DNA from: Flavobacteriaceae bacterium
GTDB taxonomy: Bacteria; Bacteroidota; Bacteroidia; Flavobacteriales; Flavobacteriaceae
Assembly (NCBI GenBank): GCA_030625995.1
Contig: DAOUPU010000001.1
Location: forward strand, 1-42,368
Length of the DNA: 42,368 bases
Direction of reading: 5' to 3'
The notes beneath the pieces were generated by a model, which had not been told where the DNA came from, ran no database searches, and saw only the letters and a program-made list of their open reading frames with translations. The first letter of the stretch is position 1. Every line of letters begins with the position of its first letter. Of this stretch, positions 7,617 to 17,146 are shown piece after piece. A program made the position numbers and the translations under genes.

Positions 7617-8075
7617 ATGCGAAAATTTACACCGAGATCATTAAATATTTTCTTAATGTTTAAGCTACCTTCAGCCTATGTATCAGGTGTTCGCGTAACT
7701 TCGATATCCAGTCAACAAGCAACTGCAAAAGTTCATCATAAGTGGATTAATCAAAATCCATTCAAGTCTTTATACTGGGCAGTTCAAGGAATGGCGTCAG
7801 AACTTGTAACAGGGATATTAGTAATGAAAAGAATTGATGAAAGCGGTAAAAACGTATCCATGCTGGTTACTAATCAAAGCGGAACCTTCACTAAAAAGGC
7901 AACTGGAAGGATTATATTTATTTGTAAAGATGGTGATAAAGTAAAACAAGCAATAGATCAAACTATAGAAACCGGTGAAGGACAAAATTTGATGATGACT
8001 GCGGAAGGTTTTAACGAGGATAATGAAAGTGTATCTAAGTTCGAATACGAATGGAGTATTAAAGTTAAATCCTGA
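7617..8075 (+). CDS. DUF4442 / hotdog-fold thioesterase-like protein
   Basis: A 152-residue cytoplasmic protein with the layout of DUF4442 hotdog proteins: an N-terminal PSAYVSGVRV strand, HHKWINQNPFKSLYWAVQGMASELVTGIL (the hot-dog helix and its approach), and two C-terminal beta-strand segments. Hotdog proteins of this type are related to acyl-CoA thioesterases, but no substrate can be assigned. It is divergent from the DUF4870 operon and convergent with the lipoprotein gene at 8100-8795. It is probably transcribed alone. Confidence 0.75.
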   Translation: MRKFTPRSLNIFLMFKLPSAYVSGVRVTSISSQQATAKVHHKWINQNPFKSLYWAVQGMASELVTGILVMKRIDESGKNVSMLVTNQSGTFTKKATGRIIFICKDGDKVKQAIDQTIETGEGQNLMMTAEGFNEDNESVSKFEYEWSIKVKS

Positions 8076-8099
8076 CTTTTTTTTAATTCATAGTAGTTC

Positions 8100-8795
8100 C
8101 TACTCTACCTGCGCCTTTCTTTCATCAATATAATCCTGCAATAAAATTCCGTATTTCGACTTACTTACGCTTGGTGACAGCGAATTATTGATAGTATCCA
8201 ACATTGTAATATTGGCATCATAAACTTCTGATAGTGCAATGTACGGAGCAACTTCATAATCTGAATTATTGATAACATAGTTAATCGTAACCAAGTATCT
8301 TCTTTTTAATAATCCAATCATTTTTTCTTCAACTAAATTTATAGAATCTTGATTCCCAGCTTTCTTAGCTTCAAGTTCTTCTTTTATCAAATCTAAGTTT
8401 TGATCGTTGAATCTTCTTTTCAACTCGTTATAACCATTCAATATGTTTTGGTTCTCTGATCCCGTAATTTCAGCTTTAATATCAAATTTATCTAAAACAG
8501 AATTGATTTTTATAGTGTCTTTTTCCCCAAAAAACATTATTCTTTTATCTGAGTTTTTTAAGGTTAAATAATATATCTCCGGAGATTCTATTATATCTTC
8601 CAACAAAAAATCATTTCTTCCATTAACCGATATAGAGTCCACAGCTAGTATTAACGAATCCACTTGTTTCTGCAAATAAAGAGTGCCTTTTTTGAGCCCT
8701 TTTATTTTTCCTTTTACAAACATGGTGTTTTCTACATCATTCTTGCATGAAGAAACGGTGAGAATTACAAGAGCAATAAATAATACTTTTTTCAT
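8100..8795 (-). CDS. DUF4369-domain lipoprotein
   Basis: The chosen start at 8795 gives 231 residues with a clear lipoprotein signal (MKKVLFIALVILTVSSC, lipobox Cys17). The upstream ATGs would add 12 residues before the signal peptide. Residues 25-115 match the DUF4369 beta-rich domain (GKIKGLKKGTLYLQK, DSISVNG, FLLEDIIESPEIYYLTL), commonly fused to a C-terminal TlpA/AhpC thioredoxin domain. Here the C-terminal half is instead helical and charged, with no CxxC, so the redox domain is absent. It probably sits on a membrane facing the periplasm. Function is unknown. Confidence 0.75.
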   Translation of the reverse strand: MKKVLFIALVILTVSSCKNDVENTMFVKGKIKGLKKGTLYLQKQVDSLILAVDSISVNGRNDFLLEDIIESPEIYYLTLKNSDKRIMFFGEKDTIKINSVLDKFDIKAEITGSENQNILNGYNELKRRFNDQNLDLIKEELEAKKAGNQDSINLVEEKMIGLLKRRYLVTINYVINNSDYEVAPYIALSEVYDANITMLDTINNSLSPSVSKSKYGILLQDYIDERKAQVE

Positions 8796-8820
8796 TATTA
8801 AGAAATTCATTTTTTCGGTG

Positions 8821-8828
8821 CAAATATC
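8821..8828 (-). promoter_or_regulatory. Near-consensus -7 box (GATATTTG) for the DUF4369 lipoprotein gene
   Basis: One mismatch from TAnnTTTG. It is placed 25 bases upstream of the chosen ATG at 8795 and overlaps the longer possible start at 8831, which supports the shorter start. Confidence 0.3.
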
Positions 8829-8902
8829 CACTAAAAAAATAATATAATAGCTACTGTGTTACACTAAATTTATTAAAGATAATTATTAAACCGTAACCTA
8901 CT

Positions 8903-10165
8903 CTAGGGAGAAACAATTCTCATTAACTCGGCGGTTAAGATTGCTCCATAAGTACCAACGACATATCCAAAAACAGCGAGTAAAACACCCACGGTTGCCA
9001 GTGACGGATGAAATGCTGCAGCCACTACAGGAGCAGAGGCGGCTCCTCCCACATTTGCCTGACTTCCTACAGCCAAGAAGAAATATGGTGCTCTTATCAA
9101 TTTCGCTACAACGATTAATAAAATGATATGAACAAGCATCCATACGATCCCAATTAATATTAATCCAGGATTATCAACTACTTTACTTAAATCCATTTTC
9201 ATTCCAATCGTAGCAACTAAAATGTATATAAAAACGCTTCCTATTTTACTTGCACCTGCTCCCTCATAATTTTTGGCTTTGGTAAATGACAGGGCAATAC
9301 CTAATGCTGTTGCTATTGTAATCATCCAAAAAAATTGAGACCCAAAAGAGGACATAGGTGATGATTTATCACTTACTGCTTCAAAGTTCGATTTTAAGAA
9401 AGATGAAATGTTATCGGCTCCAAAATGTGCAAATCCAACAACACCAAAAGCTAATGCAGCTATTATCATATAATCTGTTAAAGATGGTACCCTACTCACA
9501 CTATCGGCAAATTCCGAAACTTTTTCTTTTAATCTTTCAATAGCTGAAGTATCCGCTTTTAACCATTTATCAATTTTTTCTGATTTTCCAATTCCCATCA
9601 ATAAACCGGCCATTAGAATATTGGCAACTACAATATCCACCAAAACCATCCCTCCATAAAGTTTTGGATTATATTCATAAATTTCAAGCATTGCAGCTTG
9701 GTTGGCTCCTCCTCCAATCCAGCTACCTGCAAGCGTTGCCAAACCCCTCCAGGTTGCGTCGAACCCTGCCCCGCCAACTGTTTCAGGTGAAAATACTGAA
9801 ATCAATAATATAGCAATCGGTCCACCAATAATAATCCCTATTGTTCCTGTAAAAAACATAATTAATGCCTTAGGGCCCAAATTAAATATTGATTTTAGAT
9901 CAATACTTAAGGTCATCAAAACGAGGGATGCCGGCAAAAGATACCTACTTGCGACAAAATATAAATTCGAATGCTCATCGGATATTAATCCAGACGAATT
10001 AAAAATTGCCGGAATTAAATAGGCCATTAATAAGGCAGGGACTATTTTATAAAATTTATTCCAAAATCCGCTTTCTTTGGAAGATGTATAGAATACAAAG
10101 CCCAAAGCTATCATTAGCAATCCAAATACAATTGTGTCGTTTGTAAAAATCGGTTGATTTTCCAT
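8903..10165 (-). CDS. DUF819 family membrane protein (putative transporter)
   Basis: A 420-residue, strongly hydrophobic protein with about ten or more membrane segments. It matches the DUF819 (YjcL-like) family. Motifs are the N-terminal VPALLMAYLIPAIF, the central LATLAGSWIGGGANQAAM, and near the C-terminus SQANVGGAASAPVVAAAFHP. The two Gly/Ala-rich re-entrant-like motifs resemble those of two-fold repeated carriers. The substrate is unknown. A charged loop lies at about residues 190-225. The ferredoxin gene ends 57 bases upstream on the same strand, so cotranscription is possible but unproven. Confidence 0.88.
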   Translation of the reverse strand: MENQPIFTNDTIVFGLLMIALGFVFYTSSKESGFWNKFYKIVPALLMAYLIPAIFNSSGLISDEHSNLYFVASRYLLPASLVLMTLSIDLKSIFNLGPKALIMFFTGTIGIIIGGPIAILLISVFSPETVGGAGFDATWRGLATLAGSWIGGGANQAAMLEIYEYNPKLYGGMVLVDIVVANILMAGLLMGIGKSEKIDKWLKADTSAIERLKEKVSEFADSVSRVPSLTDYMIIAALAFGVVGFAHFGADNISSFLKSNFEAVSDKSSPMSSFGSQFFWMITIATALGIALSFTKAKNYEGAGASKIGSVFIYILVATIGMKMDLSKVVDNPGLILIGIVWMLVHIILLIVVAKLIRAPYFFLAVGSQANVGGAASAPVVAAAFHPSLATVGVLLAVFGYVVGTYGAILTAELMRIVSP

Positions 10166-10221
10166 TAGTTAGGAATTATTTTTATTGAGATGGCTAATAT
10201 AGAAATTTATTTGAATTTAGC

Positions 10222-10572
10222 TTATTCATTATGCATAAAGCGTTTTTTAGCGAGCAATTCATCATCTGTCTCCACAAATTCATCATCCGGTATACAACAA
10301 TCGACAGGGCAAACGGCAGCACATTGAGGTTCATCATGAAAACCTTTGCATTCGGTGCACTTATCAGGGACAATAAAATATACTTCATCATTAAGCGGCT
10401 CTTGATCAGCATTTGCGTCATATTTGAACCCATTTGAGAAGAGAACCTCTCCTTCCAGTTCAGTGCCATCAGAAAATTTCCAATCTTCCGCGGCCTCATA
10501 AATGGCAGTATTAGGACATTCCGGCTCACATGCTCCACAATTAATACATTCAGCAGTAATAATAATTGCCAT
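10222..10572 (-). CDS. 2[4Fe-4S] ferredoxin (Alvin type)
   Basis: From ATG 10572 this is a 116-residue acidic protein. A longer frame from 10599 would add nine residues outside the family pattern and would overlap the promoter box. The first cluster motif is CINCGACEPECP (C-x2-C-x2-C-x3-CP). The second is CTECKGFHDEPQCAAVCP, with eight residues between the second and third Cys, the expanded spacing of Allochromatium vinosum-type ferredoxins. About 45 residues between the motifs form an insertion. It is a low-potential electron carrier in the cytoplasm. The divergent neighbour is a LuxC-type reductase; whether they are partners is unknown. Confidence 0.93.
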   Translation of the reverse strand: MAIIITAECINCGACEPECPNTAIYEAAEDWKFSDGTELEGEVLFSNGFKYDANADQEPLNDEVYFIVPDKCTECKGFHDEPQCAAVCPVDCCIPDDEFVETDDELLAKKRFMHNE

Positions 10573-10596
10573 GTTATTTTTCTTTAAATTTGCCAG

Positions 10597-10604
10597 CAAA
10601 TATA
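10597..10604 (-). promoter_or_regulatory. -7 box (TATATTTG) for the ferredoxin gene
   Basis: An exact TAnnTTTG match on the minus strand, 24 bases before the ferredoxin ATG, in the 60-base divergent gap shared with the acyl-CoA reductase gene. Confidence 0.5.
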
Positions 10605-10632
10605 ATATATCAATTTAATATTTATAAAATAA

Positions 10633-11691
10633 ATGTTGCTTAAAGACAGAATAAGAGCTTTTGTAAAACTAGGAGATTTTTTGGGCCAATTTACACCTGG
10701 AAAGATTGTAAAGAACGATAGTGTTTTACATAATGATCTATTTTTTGATGCATTTAAAACACAGATCAAAAGAGCACAAGAATTTAATGGCTGGTTTACC
10801 GAAGATAATATTTTATATGCATTTAGTAATTGGAGTAAATTATTAAATTACAATGATTTAAAAAAATGGACTTCATTTTATGAATTAGAAAACAATCCTG
10901 CAAATAAAGTTGCAATTATCATGGCCGGTAATATTCCGTTAGTAGGATTTCACGACTTTCTATCCGTTTTGATATCAGGTAATAAGGTAATTGTGAAACA
11001 ATCATCCAATGACAGGCATTTTTTACCTTTAATTGCAAAATATCTTGAAAAAACAGAACCTGATTTTAAGGAAAAAATAGAATTTACCGATAAAAAATTA
11101 GAAAAATTTAATGCTGTTATTGCTACAGGGAGTAATAATACGGCAAGGTATTTTGAATATTATTTTGGAAAACACCCGAATATAATTCGGAAAAACAGAA
11201 ACTCTATCGCTGTGATTACGGGAGAAGAGAGTCAAATTGATTTAAAAAATCTAGGTGAAGATATATTTAGATATTTTGGTTTGGGCTGTAGAAGTGTTGC
11301 AAAGATATTTGTTCCAAGAGGGTATAACTTTGATCTGCTTTTTCAGGCAATTTACCCATATAAAAATATCATTGAATATAAAAAATATGAAAATAATTAC
11401 GATTATAACAAGGCGGTCTATCTTATGAGTCATTTTAAAATTATTGAAAATGGATTTATAATGTTAAAAGAAGATGCGAGTTATGCATCGCCAATAGCCT
11501 CTTTGTTTTATGAATATTATGAGGATCTTGACAAATTAAAAATGAAATTGGAACAGGATAAAGAATCCATTCAATGTATAGTGGGTAAATCGGGAATTGA
11601 AAATATGGTTAAATTTGGCGAAACACAAAAACCACAACTTACTGATTATGCTGATGGTGTTGATACCCTTGAATTTCTACAAAAACTTTAG
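10633..11691 (+). CDS. LuxC-type acyl-CoA reductase
   Basis: A 352-residue cytoplasmic protein of the LuxC/acyl-CoA reductase family within the aldehyde dehydrogenase superfamily. Visible features are the nucleotide-binding region IIMAGNIPLVGFHDFLSVLISGNKVIVKQSS (about residues 95-124), VIATGSNNTARYFEYYFG, and the catalytic Cys219 in FGLGCRSVAKIFVP. It is shorter than luciferase LuxC but close to the size usual for the Bacteroidota form. The expected reaction is NAD(P)H-dependent reduction of an acyl-CoA or acyl-enzyme to an aldehyde; the physiological acyl chain is unknown. No luciferase genes are nearby. The 180 bases after it hold no gene that I can see. Confidence 0.85.
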   Translation: MLLKDRIRAFVKLGDFLGQFTPGKIVKNDSVLHNDLFFDAFKTQIKRAQEFNGWFTEDNILYAFSNWSKLLNYNDLKKWTSFYELENNPANKVAIIMAGNIPLVGFHDFLSVLISGNKVIVKQSSNDRHFLPLIAKYLEKTEPDFKEKIEFTDKKLEKFNAVIATGSNNTARYFEYYFGKHPNIIRKNRNSIAVITGEESQIDLKNLGEDIFRYFGLGCRSVAKIFVPRGYNFDLLFQAIYPYKNIIEYKKYENNYDYNKAVYLMSHFKIIENGFIMLKEDASYASPIASLFYEYYEDLDKLKMKLEQDKESIQCIVGKSGIENMVKFGETQKPQLTDYADGVDTLEFLQKL

Positions 11692-11871
11692 ATATTGTAA
11701 TTAATATAAGTCAGATCATCTCAAATCCGACATCACTCCGAGTTCCAGGTAGCTTTTCATTGGAATCTAGGGTCAAGATAAGTTAACAATAAGAATCGCA
11801 ATGATTTATAATAATCCCAAAAGAAACAATTTTTTACAATACTATTCTCCAAAAAAAGTAAATCTCAGTAA

Positions 11872-12567
11872 TTAGTCAAAATCTGTATCGATTTTAATAT
11901 AATCCAAAAACTCTCTTTTTACAGCTTCTTCTTTGAACTTCCCACCAAACTCTGAAGTTACTGTGCTACTAGCTATATCGCTTATTCCTCTTGAATTGAC
12001 GCAAAGATGTTTAGCGTCAATTACACAAGCAATATCTTGAGTTCCCAATGCCTCTTGTAGGGCTTGAACCACTTGCATTGTTAATCGTTCCTGTACCTGA
12101 GGTCTTTTGGCGTAATAATCGACTATTCGATTCATTTTGGACAAACCAATAACCTTACCATTTGAAATATAAGCTACATGAGCTTTTCCTACGATTGGCA
12201 ATAAATGATGTTCGCATGTTGAATAAACAGTTATATTCTTTTCAACGAGCATTTCGCCATAATTATAGTTGTTATCAAACGTAGATAATTTTGGCTTCCT
12301 TTTTGGATCCAAACCTCCAAATATCTCTTTGACAAACATCTTAGCAACCCTATGAGGAGTCCCCTTAAGACTATCATCCGTTAGGTCCATACCAAGAGTA
12401 TTCAAAATATTTGAAACATCATTTTGTATTGATTTTATTTTTTCTTTGTCACTCATCTCAAAAGCATTATCTCTAATCGGTGTTTCTGCCGAATTGGTAA
12501 TGTGATCATTTCCTATTTCTTCTAACATCTCTTTGACTTTACCGCTGTTTCCTTCAAACATAATCAT
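11872..12567 (-). CDS. folE: GTP cyclohydrolase I
   Basis: A 231-residue enzyme that converts GTP to dihydroneopterin triphosphate, the first step of folate/pterin synthesis. Zinc ligands are Cys118 and His121 in CEHHLLP and Cys189 in KHLCVNSRG. Also present are GTPHRVAKM (69-77), GLSKMNRIVDYYAKRPQVQERLT and SSTVTSEFGG. The first 40 residues are an extension that looks poorly conserved. The third zinc motif reads HLCVNSRG rather than the common HMCMxxRG, which I believe is a Bacteroidota variant. The gene lies 48 bases after hisS on the same strand but has its own -7 box. Confidence 0.95.
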   Translation of the reverse strand: MIMFEGNSGKVKEMLEEIGNDHITNSAETPIRDNAFEMSDKEKIKSIQNDVSNILNTLGMDLTDDSLKGTPHRVAKMFVKEIFGGLDPKRKPKLSTFDNNYNYGEMLVEKNITVYSTCEHHLLPIVGKAHVAYISNGKVIGLSKMNRIVDYYAKRPQVQERLTMQVVQALQEALGTQDIACVIDAKHLCVNSRGISDIASSTVTSEFGGKFKEEAVKREFLDYIKIDTDFD

Positions 12568-12581
12568 ATTATTTTAATCCA

Positions 12582-12589
12582 CAAAAATA
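12582..12589 (-). promoter_or_regulatory. -7 box (TATTTTTG) for folE
   Basis: A match to TAnnTTTG on the minus strand, 14 bases upstream of the folE ATG, so the leader would be about ten bases. No -33 TTG is evident. Confidence 0.4.
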
Positions 12590-12615
12590 CAATATTGATA
12601 CGAATTAATTACATT

Positions 12616-13980
12616 TTATACTGTTATTAGTAGAATTATTTCTTCTAAATTACAAGTAAGTTGCTCTCCTGTAGACATGTTCTTTAAAGTATACTTGCCT
12701 TCTTTTAATTCTTTCTCACCAACTAAAGCAACAAATGGAATTTCCCTTTTATTAGCATAATTCATTTGCTTTTTTAATTTTACACTATCCGGATAAAACT
12801 CAGCTTTAACACCAATTGCTCTTATTTTTTTAATTGCTCTCATGCAATGGAACAATTCAGCTTCTCCAAAATTGAGAAATAAAATTTGAGGATTGGAAAT
12901 TTCTGCTTTAGTGAATAAATTAAGTTCTTCTAAAACCAAATAAATTCTGTCTAAGCCAAATGAAATTCCAATTCCACTAATATTTTTCATTCCAAACTGA
13001 CTCGTGAGATCATCATATCTACCACCACCTCCAATAGATCCGATTTCAACATTATTCGCCTCTACCTCAAAAATAGCGCCTGTATAATAATTTAATCCTC
13101 TGGCCAGGGTTATATCCAACTCCAATATTGCACCTTTCAGTCCTAATTTTTCAATATATTTAATTACAAATTTTATTTCTTCAATACCTTTCAGCCCTTC
13201 TTCAGATCTATCCAGTAATTGAGTTAACAAATCTATCTTTTCCCAATTATTTCCTTTAAAATTGAATAATGGTTTTATTTTTTCAATTGCCTTTTCAGAA
13301 ATGTTCTTTGATAACATTTCCTTTTTTACCCCTTCTACTCCAATTTTATCTAATTTATCCAGGGCTATCGTAAAATCAGTTATCCTCTCTTTCTCTCCAA
13401 TTATTTCAGCCAAACCTGACAAAATCTTACGATTGTTTATTTTTATCACAGTGTCGACCAAACCCAATTTTTTAAAAACTTCATCGTACATTTGAATAAA
13501 TTCAACTTCCTGCCATAAGCTTTTACTACCAACAACATCTGCATCGCACTGATAAAATTCTCTGAACCTTCCCTTTTGAGGCCTATCTGCTCTCCATACC
13601 GGCTGAATTTGATACCTCTTAAATGGAAATACTATTTCATTCTGGTGTTGTACAACATAACGAGCAAAAGGAACCGTTAGATCATAGCGAAGAGCTTTTT
13701 CAGAGATACTAGAAGTAGTCTTAACAGAATTTTTCTCAATTAATAAAGCAGGATCCACTTTTTTGAGATAATCGCCCGAATTCAGAATTTTAAATATTAA
13801 TCTATCCCCTTCTTCACCATATTTACCCATTAAAGTAGATGAATTTTCAAAAGATGGCGTTTCAATTGGTTGAAAACCATAATTTTCAAATACCTCTTTT
13901 ATAATATTAAAAATATAATTGCGACGTGCAATTTCAACGGATGAAAAATCTCGGGTTCCCTTAGGAATACTTGGTTTCAT
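12616..13980 (-). CDS. hisS: Histidyl-tRNA synthetase
   Basis: A 454-residue class II aminoacyl-tRNA synthetase. It begins KPSIPKGTRDFSSVE. Motif 2 is FREFYQCDADVVG, the histidine-specific loops are ARGLNYYTGAIFE and GGGGRYDDL, and motif 3 is GISFGLDRI. The C-terminal roughly 90 residues form the HGTP anticodon-binding domain (AIGVKAEFYPDSVKLKKQMNYANKRE, FVALVGEKE). Length is normal for bacterial HisRS. Essential for translation. Confidence 0.97.
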   Translation of the reverse strand: MKPSIPKGTRDFSSVEIARRNYIFNIIKEVFENYGFQPIETPSFENSSTLMGKYGEEGDRLIFKILNSGDYLKKVDPALLIEKNSVKTTSSISEKALRYDLTVPFARYVVQHQNEIVFPFKRYQIQPVWRADRPQKGRFREFYQCDADVVGSKSLWQEVEFIQMYDEVFKKLGLVDTVIKINNRKILSGLAEIIGEKERITDFTIALDKLDKIGVEGVKKEMLSKNISEKAIEKIKPLFNFKGNNWEKIDLLTQLLDRSEEGLKGIEEIKFVIKYIEKLGLKGAILELDITLARGLNYYTGAIFEVEANNVEIGSIGGGGRYDDLTSQFGMKNISGIGISFGLDRIYLVLEELNLFTKAEISNPQILFLNFGEAELFHCMRAIKKIRAIGVKAEFYPDSVKLKKQMNYANKREIPFVALVGEKELKEGKYTLKNMSTGEQLTCNLEEIILLITV

Positions 13981-14139
13981 TTGCTTCTATTAAGTTTGCT
14001 AATATCCGAAAAAATATGATTTCTAAGATGATCTTTTGACAATTCATTTATGAAAGCTAACATTCTATATTAAAAACCATTAAATAATTTTATTTTTTAT
14101 TAATTGATTATATTGCATGTCCCTATTCTAGCTGTAAAT

Positions 14140-15552
14140 ATGAAAAAATTTACGATTCTTTTTTTATTGATTTCAACTTTAAGTTTTTCGCAAAAAATTA
14201 ATGGGATAAAATTTGATGGTAAGACCATTAATATTGAAACCTTATTACAAAAATATATTCAAATACCCTCTGTTAGTGAAAATGAAAAAGAGGCTGGCGA
14301 TTTTTTTAAAGCTGTTTGTAAAGAAAATGGTTTATATATTACCAATTTTGGATCTGAAAATGGAAATTATAATTTTGCTGCTTCTATATTTCCTTTATCT
14401 ACAAAAAAACCAAATATAATTTTTCTTAACCATCTTGATGTTGTACCTGAAAAGAATACTTCTGAGTTCAAAGCCTATTCAGGTAAAATTATTGATAACG
14501 AAATTTATGGCCGTGGTGCAATTGACAATAAAGGAAACGCCATAATGCACCTTTATGGCGTTTTAAAGTTTCTGGAAACTTTAAATTTAGAAAATGCCAA
14601 ATATAATGTAACTATACTCTCAGTCTCTTGCGAAGAAACTCAATGTGATGGAGGAGCAGCATACGTTGTGGATAATTACTTGGATGTATTAAATCCGGCA
14701 ACGGTCATTGGAGAAGGTCTTGGAGAAATTTCAATGTTAATGGGTAAGACTTTCAAGAATTTGATATTCGGAATTTCTGTGGTACATAAGAGAACATTTT
14801 GGTTGGATCTGGAATTAGAAATTAAAACCAGTGGTCATGGCTCTGTTACTCCATTGGAATACGCAAATAAGGAAATGGTGAGTGCACTCAACAATCTATT
14901 GAAGAAGAAAAACAGGATCATATTCAATGATCTGAATGTCAGTTTTATGAAAGGAATAGGGAAGCACGAAAAAGGTTTAGTGAAAGCAGTTTTAAAGCAC
15001 CCAAAATATTTTAGAGCTGCATTAACTCCTAGAATAAAAAAACAACCGGAAATATTCGCCTTATTTTCTAATACAGTTACCCTAACCAATATTTATACGG
15101 ACAATAAGAGCTTTAACAAAATTCCTTCGAAGATTGGTGCTTATTTAGATTGCAGATTGCTGCCAGCAACCAATGAGTACGAGTTTTTAGTTGAGATTAA
15201 AAAGCGATTGAAAAATGATAATATCAAGGTCAAAGTTGTTGAAATAGCACCAAGTTCAGAACCCTCTCCTACAGATAATTTATTTTATACCCATTTAGAA
15301 AAAGCCATTATGGAGAAATATGAGAATGCAGAAGTAATACCAATATTATTACCAAATATCAATGATCTAGGCATTTTTAGATCAAAAGGAATCCCATGTT
15401 ATGCCAGTGTACCTATCAAGCTGAGTAGAGAACAAGCAGAAAGTGTACATAACAAAAATGAGCACATATCAATTCCTTTGCTCTATGATGGCGCTGATGT
15501 TTATACCAAATTTTTAGCCAATATGGAAGATGCGGTATCAGAAACTGAGTAA
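14140..15552 (+). CDS. Secreted M20-family metallopeptidase
   Basis: From ATG 14140 the protein has 470 residues and begins with a signal peptide (MKKFTILFLLISTLSFSQ) without a lipobox. An ATG at 14104 would place 12 residues before the signal, which is less likely. Metal and catalytic motifs are LNHLDVVP (His98, Asp100), GRGAIDNKG (Asp129), SCEETQCDGG (Glu165/Glu166) and DCRLLP. These fit zinc-dependent M20 carboxypeptidases and dipeptidases. The substrate cannot be told; secretion suggests peptide scavenging outside the cytoplasm. It converges with rny, with 22 bases between the stop codons. Confidence 0.87.
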   Translation: MKKFTILFLLISTLSFSQKINGIKFDGKTINIETLLQKYIQIPSVSENEKEAGDFFKAVCKENGLYITNFGSENGNYNFAASIFPLSTKKPNIIFLNHLDVVPEKNTSEFKAYSGKIIDNEIYGRGAIDNKGNAIMHLYGVLKFLETLNLENAKYNVTILSVSCEETQCDGGAAYVVDNYLDVLNPATVIGEGLGEISMLMGKTFKNLIFGISVVHKRTFWLDLELEIKTSGHGSVTPLEYANKEMVSALNNLLKKKNRIIFNDLNVSFMKGIGKHEKGLVKAVLKHPKYFRAALTPRIKKQPEIFALFSNTVTLTNIYTDNKSFNKIPSKIGAYLDCRLLPATNEYEFLVEIKKRLKNDNIKVKVVEIAPSSEPSPTDNLFYTHLEKAIMEKYENAEVIPILLPNINDLGIFRSKGIPCYASVPIKLSREQAESVHNKNEHISIPLLYDGADVYTKFLANMEDAVSETE

Positions 15553-15574
15553 AATGTGTTATGATATTGAATGT

Positions 15575-17134
15575 TTATTTTGCAATATTAACCACCCTGG
15601 TTTCCCTGATAACCGTTACCCGAACCTGACCGGGATAGGTCATGTCGTTTTGAATTTTTTGAGTAATGTTAAACGACAGCTCCGCTGCTTTTGTGTCGTC
15701 AACTTTATCACTTTCAACAATCACCCTTAATTCCCTTCCAGCTTGAATAGCATATGCCTTTTGTACGCCATTAAAGCCAAAAGCAACATCCTCCAATTCC
15801 TTTAAACGCTGTATATAAGAATCCATTACTTGACGTCTCGCTCCGGGACGAGCTCCTGAAATAGCATCGCACACTTGAACAATTGGTGCATATAAGGATG
15901 TCATTTCAATCTCATCATGATGCGCACCAACTGCGTTACAAACATCGCTTTTTTCACTAAATTTCTCCAACCATTGCATACCTAGTATGGCATGCGGCAG
16001 TTCCGTATCTGTATCGGGTACTTTACCAATATCATGAAGTAATCCAGCGCGTTTAGCTATTTTAGGATTTAAGCCGAGCTCTGCTGCCATAATAGAGCAT
16101 AAATTCGCTACCTCTCTTGAATGCTGTAACAAATTTTGACCATATGATGATCTGTATTTCATTCTCCCAACAGTTTTTATCAACTCAGGGTGTAAGCCAT
16201 GTATTCCCAGATCAATTACTGCTCTTTTTCCTACCTCTATGATCTCCTGATTAATTTCTTTGGTTGTTTTAGCTACAATTTCTTCAATCCTTGCGGGATG
16301 TATTCTACCGTCAGTAACCAATTTATGTAATGATAATCGAGCTATTTCACGACGTACCGGATCAAAACAAGATAAAATAATTGCTTCCGGTGTGTCATCA
16401 ACAATTATTTCAACTCCTGTCGTGGATTCCAAGGCTCTAATATTTCTACCTTCCCTACCAATAATTCTCCCTTTTACATCATCGTTTTCCAGATTAAAAA
16501 CAGAAACACAATTATCAACAGTTTGCTCAACTCCTATACGTTGAATCGTATTTAATATGATTTTTTTTGCTTCTTGTTGAGCAGTTAGTTTAGCATCTTC
16601 CAGAGAACTTTGTACAAACGCCATAGCATCGCTCTTGGCTTCCTCTTTTAAGGATTTTACCAGCTCTTCTTTTGCATCATTTGCCGAAAAACCTGAAATA
16701 GCTTCTAATTGAACTACCTGGTTCTTATGTAACCGATCAACCTCCTTTTGCTTTTTATCCAGATGATTTAACCTATAATTATAGTCCCTTTCTTTATCCT
16801 CTAAACCCTTATTGATCTTTTTATTCTTATCCAGCTCCTGACTAACTCGAGATTCTTTTTCACGAATTCTTTTTTCTGATTCAATTACTTTTTTATCGCG
16901 TGAAAAAATTACTTTTTCATGCTCTGATTTTAATTCAATAAATTTTTCTTTGGCCTGTAATATTTTATCTTTTTTAATTCCTTCGGCTTCAATATTTGCT
17001 TCCTTTAGGACTGTTGAAGCTTGTTTTTTAACATTTTTCAATGTCGAAGAAGCTTTCTTCTTTTCTAAAACTTTGGCCATTAAAAATCCAATAACTAAAG
17101 CAATGATTCCTATTGATATTGTTGTTGCATCCAT
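15575..17134 (-). CDS. rny: Ribonuclease Y
   Basis: A 519-residue membrane-anchored endoribonuclease that starts mRNA decay. The order is the family's: one N-terminal membrane segment (about 5-22), a long Lys/Glu-rich coiled coil (about 30-175), a KH domain with GRIIGREGRNIR, and an HD domain with LLHDIGK and HHDE, ending with VRVTVIRETRVVNIAK. The length is the family's usual. The 6S-like RNA ends 13 bases before its ATG, so at least part of its transcription may read through that RNA or start inside it. Confidence 0.96.
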   Translation of the reverse strand: MDATTISIGIIALVIGFLMAKVLEKKKASSTLKNVKKQASTVLKEANIEAEGIKKDKILQAKEKFIELKSEHEKVIFSRDKKVIESEKRIREKESRVSQELDKNKKINKGLEDKERDYNYRLNHLDKKQKEVDRLHKNQVVQLEAISGFSANDAKEELVKSLKEEAKSDAMAFVQSSLEDAKLTAQQEAKKIILNTIQRIGVEQTVDNCVSVFNLENDDVKGRIIGREGRNIRALESTTGVEIIVDDTPEAIILSCFDPVRREIARLSLHKLVTDGRIHPARIEEIVAKTTKEINQEIIEVGKRAVIDLGIHGLHPELIKTVGRMKYRSSYGQNLLQHSREVANLCSIMAAELGLNPKIAKRAGLLHDIGKVPDTDTELPHAILGMQWLEKFSEKSDVCNAVGAHHDEIEMTSLYAPIVQVCDAISGARPGARRQVMDSYIQRLKELEDVAFGFNGVQKAYAIQAGRELRVIVESDKVDDTKAAELSFNITQKIQNDMTYPGQVRVTVIRETRVVNIAK

Positions 17135-17146
17135 ATTTATATATAT

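Noticed and set aside
11692..11871. A possible small gene or RNA between the acyl-CoA reductase and folE
   Set aside because: No open frame of useful length and no convincing stem. Some GC-richer bits (CTCCGAGTTCCAGG and a GGGTCAAG resembling the repeat at 40082) may be remnants of a repeat but are too short to call.
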